NCBI GenBank assembly: GCA_014904985.1
Contig: MU128914.1
Coordinates: 1-64,000, forward strand
Direction of reading: 5' to 3'
Length of the DNA stretch: 64,000 nucleotides
Source: Hydnum rufescens UP504
Lineage: Eukaryota; Basidiomycota; Agaricomycetes; Cantharellales; Hydnaceae
In this document: positions 9,522 to 20,933 of the stretch, one piece after another
Layout of the letters: every line of letters starts with the position of its first letter
How positions within the stretch are numbered: the first letter of the stretch is position 1
Program-made: the position numbers and the translations under genes
Notes under the pieces: generated by a model
What the model saw: only the letters and a program-made list of their open reading frames with translations
Told to the model about the DNA's origin: nothing
Database searches by the model: none

Positions 9522-10571
9522 CTGGACTGCCCATTCCTGGATTCACATTGCATTTAATTTCCGGAAGCTAGATCGTCAATCCCTATGTCATTAATTGATG
9601 ATTCTATGCCAAACAAAATACTGTAGAGCAAATGCTCATCATGCAGTGACCCAGTGATTCTGGAGGCATCAAACTGTTTGATGCAAGTGCACAACTCAAT
9701 ATTCAGAGATCCATATGGAGACATTGCTTTTGGATTGGATCATCAGATAGTCGGCTCTACTGAATTAGGTCAAGTCTTTTTTAATTGCAATTGAAGACTG
9801 CCTTAATAATACAAGCCGTTAAGTTCCTGGGTGATGAGACCATCATTAGGAGGTTTATCCTCCAAACTGTGGCATCATTAGCTACGGGTGCTCAACTATT
9901 TCGACTTGAATTCTTGTGACACTATGGTCGAAATATAGGGTAGTATTCACATGGTTGTGCTGAAATTGGTACAGTATTTCACAACTTGGAGAGGCTCTGT
10001 CTTGTGCAACTATATGAGCAGTAGTGGTATATATAAGTATATGGAATGAGAAAAATATGATAGGTTGTGTGGCCACAGAGTGCCAACTACCCTTGAGAAC
10101 TTAAAGTGGTCCAAATCACTGACAGAAAGATGGTAACCCTAGATAATCCTTGTCCATACAAAAAATGGCAACGAATGGACTGGCAGTTCAGGTGCCATTC
10201 TTCACTGAAGGTGGGGAAAATGCAAATTTGTAACTATTGAAAATCTGACAAATTAGGGAATGTTTCAGGCATTTTGCAGTGGTGCAGAACCAAACTCCAA
10301 CCTAATGTCTCATAAAATCTGTGTACACACATTCTATCTAGTCTGTGGGCTCCAGATCCACAAGATTTGTTAGTTCTACAGCCTCTCGTACGTTTTTTCA
10401 CCACATGTCGAGTGTAGTGGGTGGAGAGAGATTCTGTCCTCCATCTTGGAACTGCTATCCAGGGTTATATCTTTGATCTCTGCTTACTCGTGTGCTTTGG
10501 AGTGGTAAATCTGCTCCGGGGTCATAAGGGTCTGTGGTTGAGATAACAGCTCTATCTGTACAGTTCCCACC
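9522..10571. other. No gene recognised
   Basis: AT-rich sequence with only short, unconvincing open frames. Nothing matches the units, element E or a known domain by eye. Confidence 0.4.
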
Positions 10572-10775
10572 ATGCCTCCAAAGCGGACGAATATGAAAAC
10601 AAGAAAGCCAACTGGGAAAAACTCGGGATCCACAAGTGCCTTGGCTCCCTCTTCTGATATCTCCTCTGCCACCCCGGAACCAAAATCAAAGCTCCCCAAG
10701 TTCAAAAAGAAATTGGTGGATCCACTGGCGGCTCCTCCAGATCCCACACCCAGTACATCCATGGATCCTTTATGA
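10572..10775 (+). pseudogene. Decayed low-complexity gene, N-terminal piece
   Basis: Starts MPPKRTNMKTRKPTGKNS and is a Lys/Pro/Ser-rich, probably disordered N-terminus of 67 codons ending at a stop. The MPPK start is shared with the decayed gene at 22053-24221. It probably belongs with the pieces at 11116-11934, 12174-12626 and 12871-13545 as one broken gene. No domain is recognised. Confidence 0.4.
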
Positions 10776-11115
10776 TGGGACTATGGAGAGTCTTCCAGCC
10801 CTCTTTTGTCTGAAATGATCCACTCTATCCAACACTTCCCAACTCTTTGCACTCGATATTTGGTTTACTTCAAGCAGAACCTAAACAGTACGTTTTTTTT
10901 TTGCATCGCAGATTTGTCTTGCAGACTGACAACAATTCAACATCCCCAGAAGTCAGAGGCAAATGTCCCACTTCCCAAAGACACTCCATCAGCATCCAGG
11001 ACTGGGTGCTAGAGTATACCAACACCCTCTGGGAGAGTGATGCATCTCCCAATTTACTTGAACTGTTAAACCCCCAACCCTGAAAGAATATGCCATCCTT
11101 GCAACTTATTATTCT

Positions 11116-11934
11116 GTGGCCCCCTCTGTGGTTTCTCAGTTCAGGGAAACTATGCATCGATATGACTTTGACCCATTCTATGATGTCGCTAGGGCATGGT
11201 CGAGTCCTTTAACTTGGGCGTTCTTCAACAAACTGTGCACAAGACACATGTACACTCGCAATTCCCTGCACATTCCCTATCTACCCCAACATCGATTTCC
11301 ATTCCAGGAGGTGGTGCAGAGGGGCAGCTATGTGCTAGATTTTTTTCTTGGCCGCGGCTGGCTGATCACCATGCAAAAAGCCCTCATTGATGCTTTCGAT
11401 GTTTATCATCTGTGGTTGAAGGCATTCCAATTTTTTCATCTCGAACTCAATTGGATCCCAGTCATGGAGCATGGCACCCACTCTGACATCATGAAAGCCC
11501 TCATTGAGAGTGGCCAAGACAGTTCTCTGCCGGGCGACGCAGAACAATCTTTTGCAAAGATTACGGCCTATTGCGAAATTGTGAGGATTGAGGATACTCT
11601 GGCAGAAGTTCGAGCCGTCATGCAGCTTCTGATGCATAGGACCCTCGACCATATAGCCCTGGTTGCTGGTCTGGAGCTACCATGTTTTGGGGTCGATCAC
11701 AATCTAGTGGGCACTTTCATTTCCATGGATGACCCCAATGTCCCTATGGCAGAATTGGAGCGACATGGTGTCCCCCTTCATGGTATCCGGATCCTGGAGC
11801 CCAGAGAAGTCTGTACTCTTGATCCCCATGCAGGGGATTTATCTTCCGAGTCCCAGGCTGTTGCCAATGGGGTGGCCGAATGCAGTCCCAATGGAGCCCA
11901 TGGGGAATTCATGGAAATTTGGAGAATGAAATGA
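11116..11934 (+). CDS. Hypothetical protein (272 aa), likely piece of a decayed gene
   Basis: The longest unbroken frame in the 8.4-13.6 kb interval. It is a globular-looking protein rich in aromatics (FFLGRGWLITMQKALIDAFD; LKAFQFFHLELNWIPVMEHG) with no signal peptide or clear membrane segment. I recognise no family. Composition and context suggest one of the lineage-specific proteins common in expanded agaricomycete genomes. Further open pieces follow (12174-12626, 12871-13545) with stops between them, so it may be one exon or one surviving segment of a larger broken gene. Expression data would decide. Confidence 0.4.
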   Translation: MAPSVVSQFRETMHRYDFDPFYDVARAWSSPLTWAFFNKLCTRHMYTRNSLHIPYLPQHRFPFQEVVQRGSYVLDFFLGRGWLITMQKALIDAFDVYHLWLKAFQFFHLELNWIPVMEHGTHSDIMKALIESGQDSSLPGDAEQSFAKITAYCEIVRIEDTLAEVRAVMQLLMHRTLDHIALVAGLELPCFGVDHNLVGTFISMDDPNVPMAELERHGVPLHGIRILEPREVCTLDPHAGDLSSESQAVANGVAECSPNGAHGEFMEIWRMK

Positions 11935-12173
11935 GGTGCCCAAGTCAAGCATCTGTCTCTTTGGATGATTTGACCTATCCAACAAAAAGAGGACTATGTG
12001 CATCAACGGGATGTCTACACAGCTGTATTTGAGTCTGACCTTCAAGATGTAGACAGTGCCATGGCTGGTGCACTAGTCTGTGTTTTGGGTCCTTCCTCCA
12101 TCAGCCTCCGTGATATGGTGCCACTGCCACCTCATCCTCCTTCCCCCCACCATCCCCTTCATGTCCTGATGAC

Positions 12174-12626
12174 ATGGACATTGAGCCTGCTGTTGACACA
12201 CCTGCCCTCACTACTGACCCGATCCATTACTTTGGATTCAAGGGTGAAGAAGGTTATTCTTCAGAAGAGCCATCAGATGATGACTTCGCAAAGAAATGTC
12301 AGCACCAATCTGTCAAGGATCAGCGTCTCGAGGAAGCACAAAGGGACCCCCATTGGGCAGCAGTCACAACAGACTTCCCCATGGCATTCTTGGGAATTCC
12401 TGGTCCCCGAGAGCACATTCTCTCTATTGTTCAGGAGGCTCAGAAAAAGCGCAGAGTTTACTGTTCTGGCTTAGAGCACTATGTACTGGAGAGATGGAGC
12501 TCTGCCCCTCCAGGGCCTCCAGGCTACCCAAAGCATGCAAAGAACTGCCATCGTTCGGTCAATGCTGATCAAGGTAAGACATTGCTTGTAATTACTAAGG
12601 AGCAAGGAGATGAACTCATTTCTTAG
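12174..12626 (+). pseudogene. Decayed low-complexity gene, acidic middle piece
   Basis: 150 codons, acidic at the start (MDIEPAVDTPALTTDPIHYF; EEGYSSEEPSDDDFAKK) followed by a compact region (DPHWAAVTTDFPMAFLGIPG). It ends in a stop shortly before the pentapeptide repeat. No domain is recognised. It is probably part of the same broken gene as 11116-11934. Confidence 0.35.
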
Positions 12627-12725
12627 GACCAATTGATAGGCCCAAGAGCGCCCAGCATGAGGCTGAGTATGGACCCTCTCGAGGCTGGTCACAGTCTTGT
12701 TCTCCTGTCTGGGGAGAAGAGTACC

Positions 12726-12850
12726 TTGAGTCTGAGCACAACCATGCTGAGTGCAACTGTGCTGAGCATGACTGTGCTGAGTGCGACTGTGCTGAGCGCA
12801 ACCATGTTGAGCGAGACTGTATTGAGCGAGACCGTGTTGAGCACAATCGT
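12726..12850 (+). repeat. 15-bp minisatellite encoding ExxxA pentapeptides
   Basis: Eight tandem 15-bp units. Read in one plus-strand frame they give EHNHA, ECNCA, EHDCA, ECDCA, ERNHV, ERDCI, ERDRV and EHNRA. The first base triplet (GAG) and the last position (GCT/GTT/ATT) are constant in type while the middle codons swap among His, Cys and Arg. Confidence 0.8.
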
Positions 12851-12870
12851 GCTTTTGCCTCGTTTGTCTC

Positions 12871-13545
12871 TTGTCCTTCTCATGTTCAGTATCCCCCCAC
12901 TCTTGTGCAAGGTCGCCTGTTCGATGTTCACAGTCCCCCATTGGTCCCTCACGTCTTCCCCACTTGGGTTCTCGCCATCCTTTGGGTTCTCCTCGCCATC
13001 GTTCATGGTCTGGTGATCATCACTCATACTCTCCTGGCCATCGTTTGCCATCTGTCCATCACTCACATTCTCGTGAACGTCGCCTGTATTCTTGTGGTGG
13101 CTCCTCTTCTTCTGACCATGCCCTGCATTCTCCTGCTCATGACAGGCATTCTGGCAACTGCTTGCCCTCTCTTGGCCCTTGTTTGTGTTCCCCAATGCAT
13201 CATTCACCCCCCCCAGCTTCCCCTCACATTCCCCCTCCTGATCGGGACTTCCCCTTGGTTCAGGGGCTCCACCATGATTGGCCAGAGCCAGAAAATGCCA
13301 TGTTGGAGGATCAGGCTCCAGAGGCGCAGACAGTCAGTCAGCTGCCTGGTCCTGTGTCCTCTGACCATGATCATGACACATCCATGCAAGTGGATGTGCA
13401 ACAAGTGGGCTTGCTGGTCTCTCCCAAGGATTCACCCATCATTCCTTTGAGTGAATTCAATGATCTTGCACAAGAGTCAGTTACTAATGATATATCATCC
13501 ATGGCAACTTGCCAGAGAAATTCTCACATCATAGCAGTAAGTTGA
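12871..13545 (+). pseudogene. Decayed low-complexity gene, His/Ser/Pro-rich C-terminal piece
   Basis: 224 codons, the first half of Ser-His-Pro-Arg repeats (SRHPLGSPRHRSWSGDHHS and similar), the second half more acidic (MLEDQAPEAQTVSQLPG). Low complexity is obvious and no domain is recognised. Three frames are open here, as expected for a short-period repeat, so coding status is uncertain. Confidence 0.3.
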
Positions 13546-13929
13546 TAATATATCACTGCCAGTAACTCACAGGCAGCTCTGCTAAATGCTGAGTTGCAAG
13601 TATTCAAAAGAACAGCACACACTGCAAATTGAACACTTAACCTCAAGACAACATAGCACAGAGTGAGTTACCAACTAAGCTATCACAGCCCCTCTATCCA
13701 GGCTACTTTTAGGGCTATCTATAGTGGTCTTGGCTGCCACATTGGGCAATGTCACTGGCCAAAGCCTGGATTATATAATAACAAAAATGCCTCTGGACCA
13801 CTGCGCCACTGGGCAGTTGCTAAAATTGAACCCGAAACAGGCTGCCATGGTTGCCCATTCAACCTCAGATGTCAGGATTTCCTAATTTGGAAATCATGTA
13901 CTCGTACTTGTCTCTGACACTCATCAGAT
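13546..13929. repeat. tRNA-derived SINE-like heads
   Basis: On the minus strand 13695-13622 reads like a tRNA-derived SINE head: an A-box TAGCTTAGTTGGTAACTCA (13683-13665) and, about 40 bp later, a B-box GTTCAATTTGCA. A second pair of box-like words lies at 13834-13796 (GGGTTCAATTT; TGGCGCAGTGGTCC) but in the wrong order for one unit, so these may be pieces of two copies. No mature tRNA folds here. Confidence 0.5.
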
Positions 13930-14140
13930 TATTTACTTATTATGATTATTACTATTATTATATACAGTAGTCTACTATGCTTTGCCCCTTGTGCCCATGT
14001 CAGATTGCAGATGATCAGGGGCTGGAGTCATTCGTGGCTGCACGTGTCCAGATTTTGTCTTAGGCCTAGGTCTTAGTGCAGGGGGGATCTACAATGACGA
14101 ATAATACATTAGTTAAATTTAAAAAAAAAACAGAAGTAGT

Positions 14141-16160
14141 GCCAGAAGAGCAGCAGTTGCTGCTCTTCTGGCATGGTTGTACATCTTATAACGAGAAACT
14201 TACAAGATATTACCACACACCCGCCACAGCAGGTGTGTGGCACCGTAACTTCAGGCTTCTTGGGTGGTGTTCATGCGGGCTTTGATGGGGGTGTTCATAT
14301 CAGGTTGTGGGTGGCTGCACACGTCTGTCAGCTGTGTTCTGTCGGGTGGGGTTTCGCACATCCAGGATACCTAGAATAATGAATAATACATTGGTCTTTT
14401 AAAAAAAAATAGAAGCAGCACCCAAAGAGCAGCTACTGCTGTTCTTTGGGCACACCTATACATGTTGCAGTGTGAAACTACTCACCATGTATTACCCTCA
14501 TTGCATAGATCACGGGTGATCGGGGGCTGGGTTCTTGTGTGGGATCATTGGTGGCTGCGTGTCCCAATTTTGTTGTAGGCCTCCACTGTTCTCATGTCGT
14601 GTGGGGTTTCATGTAGGGGGAGGGAACCTAGGATGATGAATAATATCTTAGTAAAAAAAAGCCAGCAGCAGCACCAAAAGAGCAGCTACTGTGGCTCTTT
14701 TGGTGCTGTTGTATATGTTGTAATGAGAACTCACCAGGGATTACCACACACCTGCTGGAGTGGGTGTGTAGTGTCCATTGTCATGTATATTGCACATGTT
14801 GGGGGCTGGGCTCTCAGATCACATCGTTAGGCAGGGGTATTGTGCAGTGGAGGTATCTAGAATAATAGTACATTAGTAAAGAAAAAAAAAAAGAAGGTAA
14901 TGCCAAAAGAGCAGCTGGTGCTGCTCTTTTGGCATCATTGTACACTTGTAATCGAAAGCTCACCTAATATTGCCACACACCCACTTCGGCAGGTGTGTGG
15001 CACTGTATTTTTATTGTGTCATCATATAGGTGCGGATAATCGAGGTTAGGTGGTCTTGGTGTTCAGGGGCTGGGCCCTTAGGCGCAGTCTTCAGCTATGC
15101 ATGATGGGGGTGTTCATATCGAGTCACAGGTGGCTGTGCCAGTCCATGTTTCGTCTTGGACCTCGGCTCTGTTCTTGTCAGGGGGTTTCATGTATCAAGA
15201 AGACACCTAGGAGGATGAAGAATACGTTAGTTTAAAAAAAAATAGAAGTAGTGCCCAAAGAGCAGCTACTGCTGCTCTTTGGGCCCCATTGTCAGAGAAA
15301 CTTACAACTAGTACCACACACCCATGGGCTGTCGGTGTGTGGTACGAGATTAGGTCAATCATTGTGTTCAGGGGCTGGGCACTCCGGGTTTGGGCAGCTG
15401 CGCATCAAATATCACGCTGGGGGCTGGTCCATGTCCTTGTTGGGCAGGTTTTCGCTTAGGGAAGGGATCTAGAACAATGATAAATAATACATCAGTAAAA
15501 AAAAAGAAAATAGAGGGGTGCCAAAAGAGCAGCTTCTGCTGCTCCTTTGGCACCATGGGATTAGACATACCTGATGTCACCACACACCCACCGAAGTGGG
15601 TGTGTGGTGCCATATCTGATTTGTCATCATATTTGTATTAAGTTCTCAGGGCTCAGGGGTTGGGATCTGAGTGGCTGTGCACTCCATATTTCACTGCAGG
15701 CCATGTCTCTGATTGATCAGGCATGGCTTTCAAGGGAGAGAGGAAGAACCTAGAATAGTGAATATGTTAGTAAAAAAAAAATACAAGCAATGCCAAAAGA
15801 GCAGCTGGTGCTGCTCTTTTGGCATCATGATACACCGCATAATGAAATAAACTCACCTAACAGTGCCACACACCCGCCAAAGCGGGTGTGTGGCACTGTC
15901 ATTGTATACGTTGTGGAAACTTGACTGATCTTGTGGCTGCGTGTGCTCCCGTATTTTGCCATAGAGCTTGTCTGGGCATTCTTTGGGTGGGGTTTTGTGG
16001 AGGGAAAGAGCAGCTAGAATAACAAGTATATTAGTAAAAAAAAGGAATTGAAGCAATGCCAAAAGAGCAGCTAGTGCTGCTCTTTTGGCATTGTGCCACA
16101 CCCCAGAAAAGAAACTCACCTAATAGTGCCACACACCCACCTCAGCAGGGGTGTGGCACC
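14141..16160 (-). repeat. Unit 3 left arm: eight hairpin-intron modules
   Basis: Intronic hairpins: 14141-14172 (GCCAGAAG/CTTCTGGC), 14421-14450, 14671-14707, 14900-14935, 15253-15284 (GCCCAAAG/CTTTGGGC), 15517-15554, 15790-15825 and 16054-16093 (perfect 18-bp stem). Exon-end hairpins: 14212-14243, 14744-14773, 14970-15003, 15312-15343, 15577-15611, 15863-15897 (TGCCACAC/GTGTGGCA, a compensated A-T to G-C change relative to TACCACAC) and 16126-16160. Spacers share GGGGCTGGGC and GGCTGCGCAC-like words with the outer left arm of unit 4. Confidence 0.75.
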
Positions 16161-16200
16161 ATGTTGTGCTTGCTTCAGGTGCCTCGATGTTGAGATGCTA

Positions 16201-16821
16201 CTCAACACTGGGACTTTCCAGGCTCGAAAGAGCACCCGATTAGGGGCAGTACCAACATCATATAGATAGATAATAAGTACCTAGAGAGAAAATAAATACT
16301 AAATAATCTATATTTGTCCAATACAAGTGTGGAAATGTGTGATAGTCAGTTGGATTGCACTAAGGCACCATGTGCAAAGCACAATTGGGTGACTTCCATA
16401 CATTATAATTGGCCCAAATTTTAGTATGTTGGTGGCATGTATGTATATTTCACAGGCAATGAAACAAATTGGACGATTGGGCCAATTTTCAATTTCTCGC
16501 ACCTTCAATGAAATTGAAGGCATGAGAAATTGAAAATTGGCCCAATCGTCCAATTTGTTTCATCGCCTGTGAAAGATACATACATGCCACCAACATACTA
16601 AAATTTGGGCCAATTATAATGTATGGAAGTCACCCAATTGTGCTTTGCACATGGTGCCTTAGTGCAATCCAACTGACTATCACACATTTCCACACTTGTA
16701 TTGGACAAATATAGATTATTTAGTATTTATTTTCTCTCTAGGTACTTATTATCTATCTATATGATGTTGGTACTGCCCCTAATCAGGCGCTCTTTCGAGC
16801 CCGGAAAGTCCCAGCATTGAG
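16201..16821. repeat. Unit 3 core palindrome
   Basis: Mirror arms of 309-310 bp around position 16511 (CCTTCAAT-GAA-ATTGAAGG). The outer limits pair exactly (CTCAA at 16201 with TTGAG ending at 16821), so there is no net indel. The centre lacks the CCCTATTTAGGG block of the other cores, and the sequence is much diverged from them, yet its two arms match almost perfectly. Confidence 0.9.
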
Positions 16822-16900
16822 TGGTTTGTTTTGATGATTACCTAAACTAACTCGATCATATATAGGACTTGACCAACAACACCCCATGGAACTAGAACAG

Positions 16901-17796
16901 GACCACACACCCACCACAGCAGGTGTGTGGTCATATAGGTGAGTTCTCTCATATTATATACAGCCATGCAAAAAGGGTAGTGAAAGCTGCCCTTTTTGCA
17001 CTCCTTTAACATTTTAACTAACCATATTATTTCCTTTCTAGGTTTAAAGTTATTGCCTTAATGACAATACACAACCTGTGATGGCCACCCGAAAATCAAT
17101 GTGGGCCATAGTCCATGCAAGACCCCGTGTATATGCGCAGCCCCCAACCCATGCAACCACAATGATGAATCAGGTACGGCACCACACCCGCTTCAGTGGG
17201 TATGGTAGTATCACATACATCTGATCTCACTGGTGCCAAAAGAGCAGCAAAGCAGCTCTTTTGGCACCCTATGTTTTCTTTTTTTTTGACTAATGTATTA
17301 TTTATCATTGTTGTAGGTCCTTTCCTGTGTGAAAACCCGCCCAACAAGGACTTACACAACCTGAGGCAAAGCATGGTACCACACACCCACCAAAGTGGGT
17401 GTGTGGTACTCTAAGGTGAGTCCCCTGTAAATATAGGTACAATGGCGCCAAAAGAGCAGCTCTTTTGGCGCAGTCCCTCCATCTTCTAATACTAATCTAT
17501 TATTCATTATTAGGCACCCTCCCTTTATGAAAACCTGCCCAACTGGAACACGATGAAGCCCCGCATGAAGTGCGGATGTGTGCAGCCGTGTCAGACCCTG
17601 ATCCTCAAGCAACCTGTGCACTATGCAACGATGGAGGGAATGTAGTACCACATGCCCGCTGCAGTGGGTGTGTGGTACTATCAGGTGAGTATTCATCATC
17701 CTGTACACAGCTGCACCAAAAGAGCAGCAGAGGCTGCTCTTTTGGTGCTGCTTCCTTTTCACTTTTTACTGACACATTGTTTGGTTATTATTCTAG
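16901..17796 (+). repeat. Unit 3 right arm: four hairpin-intron modules
   Basis: Intron 16939-17041 with hairpin 16967-17000 (AAAAGGG/CCCTTTT, compensated). A second intron ends at 17316 with hairpin 17232-17268, but its donor is unclear. Intron 17416-17513 has a collapsed hairpin at 17445-17471 (11-bp stem, the inner GCTGC half missing). Intron 17685-17796 has a perfect 16-bp hairpin at 17713-17748. Exon-end hairpins: 16901-16932, about 17178-17208, 17376-17410 and 17646-17680. Donors are AG|GTGAGT, and acceptors are CTAG or TTAG. Confidence 0.7.
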
Positions 17797-17950
17797 GGCC
17801 CCTCCCTACACAGCAACCCATCCGATGAGAACACAGATGATACCCCATGTGAATACGGACGAGGCCCCACCCGAAATACAGATGTGCACAGCCACCTGGG
17901 CAAGTGCTACAAAATCAAACCCCAGAATGCCTGCGAAATGAAGGCCCCTG

Positions 17951-18405
17951 CAGTATATGCATGCAAAGTTCTTGTATCTTGCAAGAACTTTTAGCTGGTA
18001 CGTGGTCCATCATCTTTTCAGTGTAATCCCTACCTGCAGGGAGCAGATTTGGTGGATATATCCATCCAATATTCAGTATATACATTATAATTATGTAATT
18101 ATGGATTCAATAAATATAATAATATCCCATTATGGGATTTTAGGAATTACCTAATGAGATGATATATCACTACAGGGATTGTAACCTTACTGACAGGATG
18201 TAAGCTTTTTTTCAGCAAGTTACAGCTGATGATATATCCTTAGTAACAGACATGGCTGATGCTTAAGTCACAAGTAGTGGCAGGAACACTGGAACCATCT
18301 CGTTCATCCTACTGATCCTGAGTGTTTGTAGTAGAAAAACCCTCAGGCAGCCTGTGAATAGTTCATGACCTACAACCGCTAAACACTGTTTCAGTCCAGG
18401 ATTCA
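17951..18405. other. Linker between unit 3 and Gypsy remnant
   Basis: AT-rich, with ATGATATATCA-like inverted words at about 18159-18170 and 18221-18236. An inverted word AAGTTCTTGTATCTTGCAAG lies at about 17969. No gene is seen. Confidence 0.35.
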
Positions 18406-19155
18406 ATGCTTCTGCCTAATGTGGTAGAGTTTGCAGAATCTTTTGTAGGACATTCAGTTTATGGAGTTATCGATCTTTATTCTGGCTATCACCAACGAGC
18501 CCTATATGTGGAATCAAGACCACTCACCACCTGCCAAACTGAAATGGGAAATATGCAGCTGACCTCGCTCCCGATGGGGTACACCAACTCAATGCAGGAA
18601 TACCAATGGACGACAATGCATACAATGGACCATATGTCACCACACTGTGCCAGAGTTTTTGTAGACAACATAGGACTGAAAGGGCCTAAGACTTGTTATA
18701 ATGATGAGCCAATCCCACAGAATCCAGGGATACAAAGATTTATTTGGGAGTATGCCCAGACACTGGATGAAATGTTAGCCACTTTCATTGAAGCAGGATG
18801 TACCACAGCCAGTAAGAAGCTGGTCCTCACTATGCCATTAGTAAATATCATCAGAAATGTGTGTTCTTTAGAGGGCAGGCGCCCACACCATGGAATAATC
18901 ACCAAGGTGTTAAATTGGCCAACACCTAAGTGTGCCACGGATGTTTGCGCATTTCTCGGAACAGCCAGAGTAGCGAGACACTGGGTTTGGCAGTTTGCCA
19001 AGATTGTGAAACTGCTCACTGAACTGACCAAAAAACTGCAAAGTGAGTTTGAGTGGTCAAAGGAAGCTGACCAGGCTATGGCAGCCTTGAAACAGGCAAT
19101 GACTTCGCTGCCAGCACTTAAAACCCTAGATATTGAGTTAGCAAAGGTGCAATGA
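18406..19155 (+). pseudogene. Gypsy-type reverse transcriptase remnant
   Basis: Reads VYGVIDLYSGYHQ (RT domain motif A, DLYSGYHQ), LTSLPMGYTNS (the usual PxGxxNS/PFG block) and VFVDNIGLKGP where the catalytic box should carry two aspartates (FIDD/YVDD); the second has become Asn, so the enzyme would be dead. The thumb/connection region follows (LNWPTPKCATDVCAFLGTAR) and EWSKEADQAMAALKQAM, typical of the RT-to-RNase H junction. Gag, protease and the RT fingers upstream are not recognisable. It is followed by RNase H and integrase pieces in the right order for Ty3/Gypsy. Confidence 0.85.
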
Positions 19156-19194
19156 CCACATTTAAGGGAAAATGACCTGGGACTCGTAACGCTG

Positions 19195-20010
19195 GTGGTC
19201 GATAGCTCCCAAATCACTATAGGGTACATTCTCTACCAAACTTTGGAGGATGGTCAACACCCAATAGTATATGGCTCCATTACATGGAACGATGTAGAAA
19301 GCCACTATTCACAGTTGAAGATTGAGTTGTGTGGCCTTTATTGTGCACTGAAGGCACTCGAGTACGACCTATGGGGCATCCACTTTCGAGTGGAACTTGA
19401 TGCCAAATACATCAAGGAAATGATCAATAAACCAGGCCTACCAAGTCTAGCAATGACAAGATGGATTACTTACATCCAAAACTTTGATTTCGAGTTCATC
19501 CACATCCCAGCTGAGAAACATGTTGTACCAGATGGTTTATCATGGAGACCTCAAGCGGAAGGCGACATGGAGAATACTGAAGATAACAATGATCCTGAGG
19601 ATATGGGGAACTTTATTGCTGGGATGAGGCCACTCGATCCGGAAGGGAACATTAGATTCCACTTAACGCACAACGAGAAATGCCTGATATTGAGCACCAG
19701 GTTGCAGCTCGACCCTGACGAAATCCTGGATATGTTATCCAAACCGAAACAGTTGTTGCTAATAATGCCTACTGAAAGCACTGAGTCGGAAACCTTGTGG
19801 ATTGAGATGAACACACATCCGAAATGTATCGTTTATACCATGGCATCTGAAAGTGAACAGGTTCCTATGGAAATAGACTCTCTTAATCACCCACATAAGA
19901 AACGGGACAGCGACGGCAACCAGTACTGGGCCCAAATAGAACAATACCTAAACACACTGTCAGTACCTGATGGTGTAAATCACAGAACATTCCTTTATAT
20001 GACAAGGTGA
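19195..20010 (+). pseudogene. Gypsy RNase H and linker remnant
   Basis: Begins LVTLVVDSSQITIGYILYQT, with the first Asp of the RNase H active site, and continues HPIVYGSITWNDVESHYSQL then KIELCGLYCALKAL, the E...L/A helix. The LDAKYIKEMINKPG block and then QNFDFEFIHIPAEKHVVPDG close the domain, as in Gypsy Pol. The remaining part is an acidic linker toward integrase. It is separated from the RT piece by a stop at 19153-19155. Confidence 0.85.
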
Positions 20011-20154
20011 TACTTTCTATACAATGATCATATTTGGAGATGCCGCCAGGGCAACCCACAACTGGTAATTCGTAGCCAGGACAGGTGAAAGGAACTCCTA
20101 AAAGGTGCCCACGATGAATCAGGACACAGAGGACGTGACCTGACATATAAAAAG

Positions 20155-20766
20155 TTGTCCAATGCTTACTTCTGGCCTAATATGATGATGGACATTGCGT
20201 TATACTGTAAAACTTGCTGTGAATGTCAGATGAGGTCAGCCTATTGCCCCAAGGTACAACTGAACCCAACCTACATACCGACGGTTCTGCGCAAATTTAA
20301 CACAGACCTCGTAGACATGAACTTAACTTCAAATGGATACCACTATATCATAGATGTTAGAGATGACTTGACTGGGTGGATTGAGGCCCACATGTTACGG
20401 ACCAAACACGCAGAGGATGTGGCTGCGTTTGTCTACCAGGACATCATTTGTAGATTCGGTTGCATCCCCCAGATCACATCCAACAATGGTGGGGAATTTG
20501 ACAGAGTGTTCATTATCATGACCAAGCGATATGGAATCCCCCTAGTGAAAGCATCCCCTTACCACCCTCAGGGAAATGGTATGATTGAACGGGACACCAA
20601 TCATGGATTAGCTCAATCTGGAGGATATGTGGGAAGAAGAAATACCATTGGAGTCAGTATTTTCATGCTGCACTTTGGGCAGATCATGTTACCACAAGGC
20701 GTGGAACAGGTTTCTCACCATATTTTCTGTTATACGGTTGCCCGCACCTATTCCCATTCAATATAA
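20155..20766 (+). pseudogene. Gypsy integrase remnant
   Basis: Starts with the H2C2 zinc-binding region: the His residues lie in the preceding broken stretch (HDESGHRG, about 20110-20135), then KTCCECQMRS. The core shows NTDLVDM (first Asp), QITSNNGGEF (second Asp replaced by Asn) and HPQGNGMIERDTNHGL (catalytic Glu). One catalytic residue is lost and the frame breaks at both ends, so it is inactive. Confidence 0.85.
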
Positions 20767-20933
20767 CGGATAAGTCATGGTATATGCTAGACTGGCATAA
20801 AGTACAAACCACCAAGGACCTCCTTACTCTCCAAACAAAGCAGTTAGCCGCTCTTTCGTACGACCAATGACTAGCGGCAGGATCAAATGAAGAAAGTCGC
20901 ATCAGAGCTGCCCAAGACTATGCCAAGTGTCAT

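Larger units (their letters stand above)
13930..17950. mobile_element. Palindromic hairpin-intron unit 3
   Basis: Same design, with eight intronic hairpins left of the core and four to the right. The hairpins are mostly of the CCAAAAG/CTTTTGG type, unlike units 1 and 2. The left edge has a TTATTATTACTATTATTA tract (13933-13965) like the other units. No GGGGCCCC blocks or terminal inverted repeats are found, so the ends are approximate. No protein is encoded that I recognise. Confidence 0.65.
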
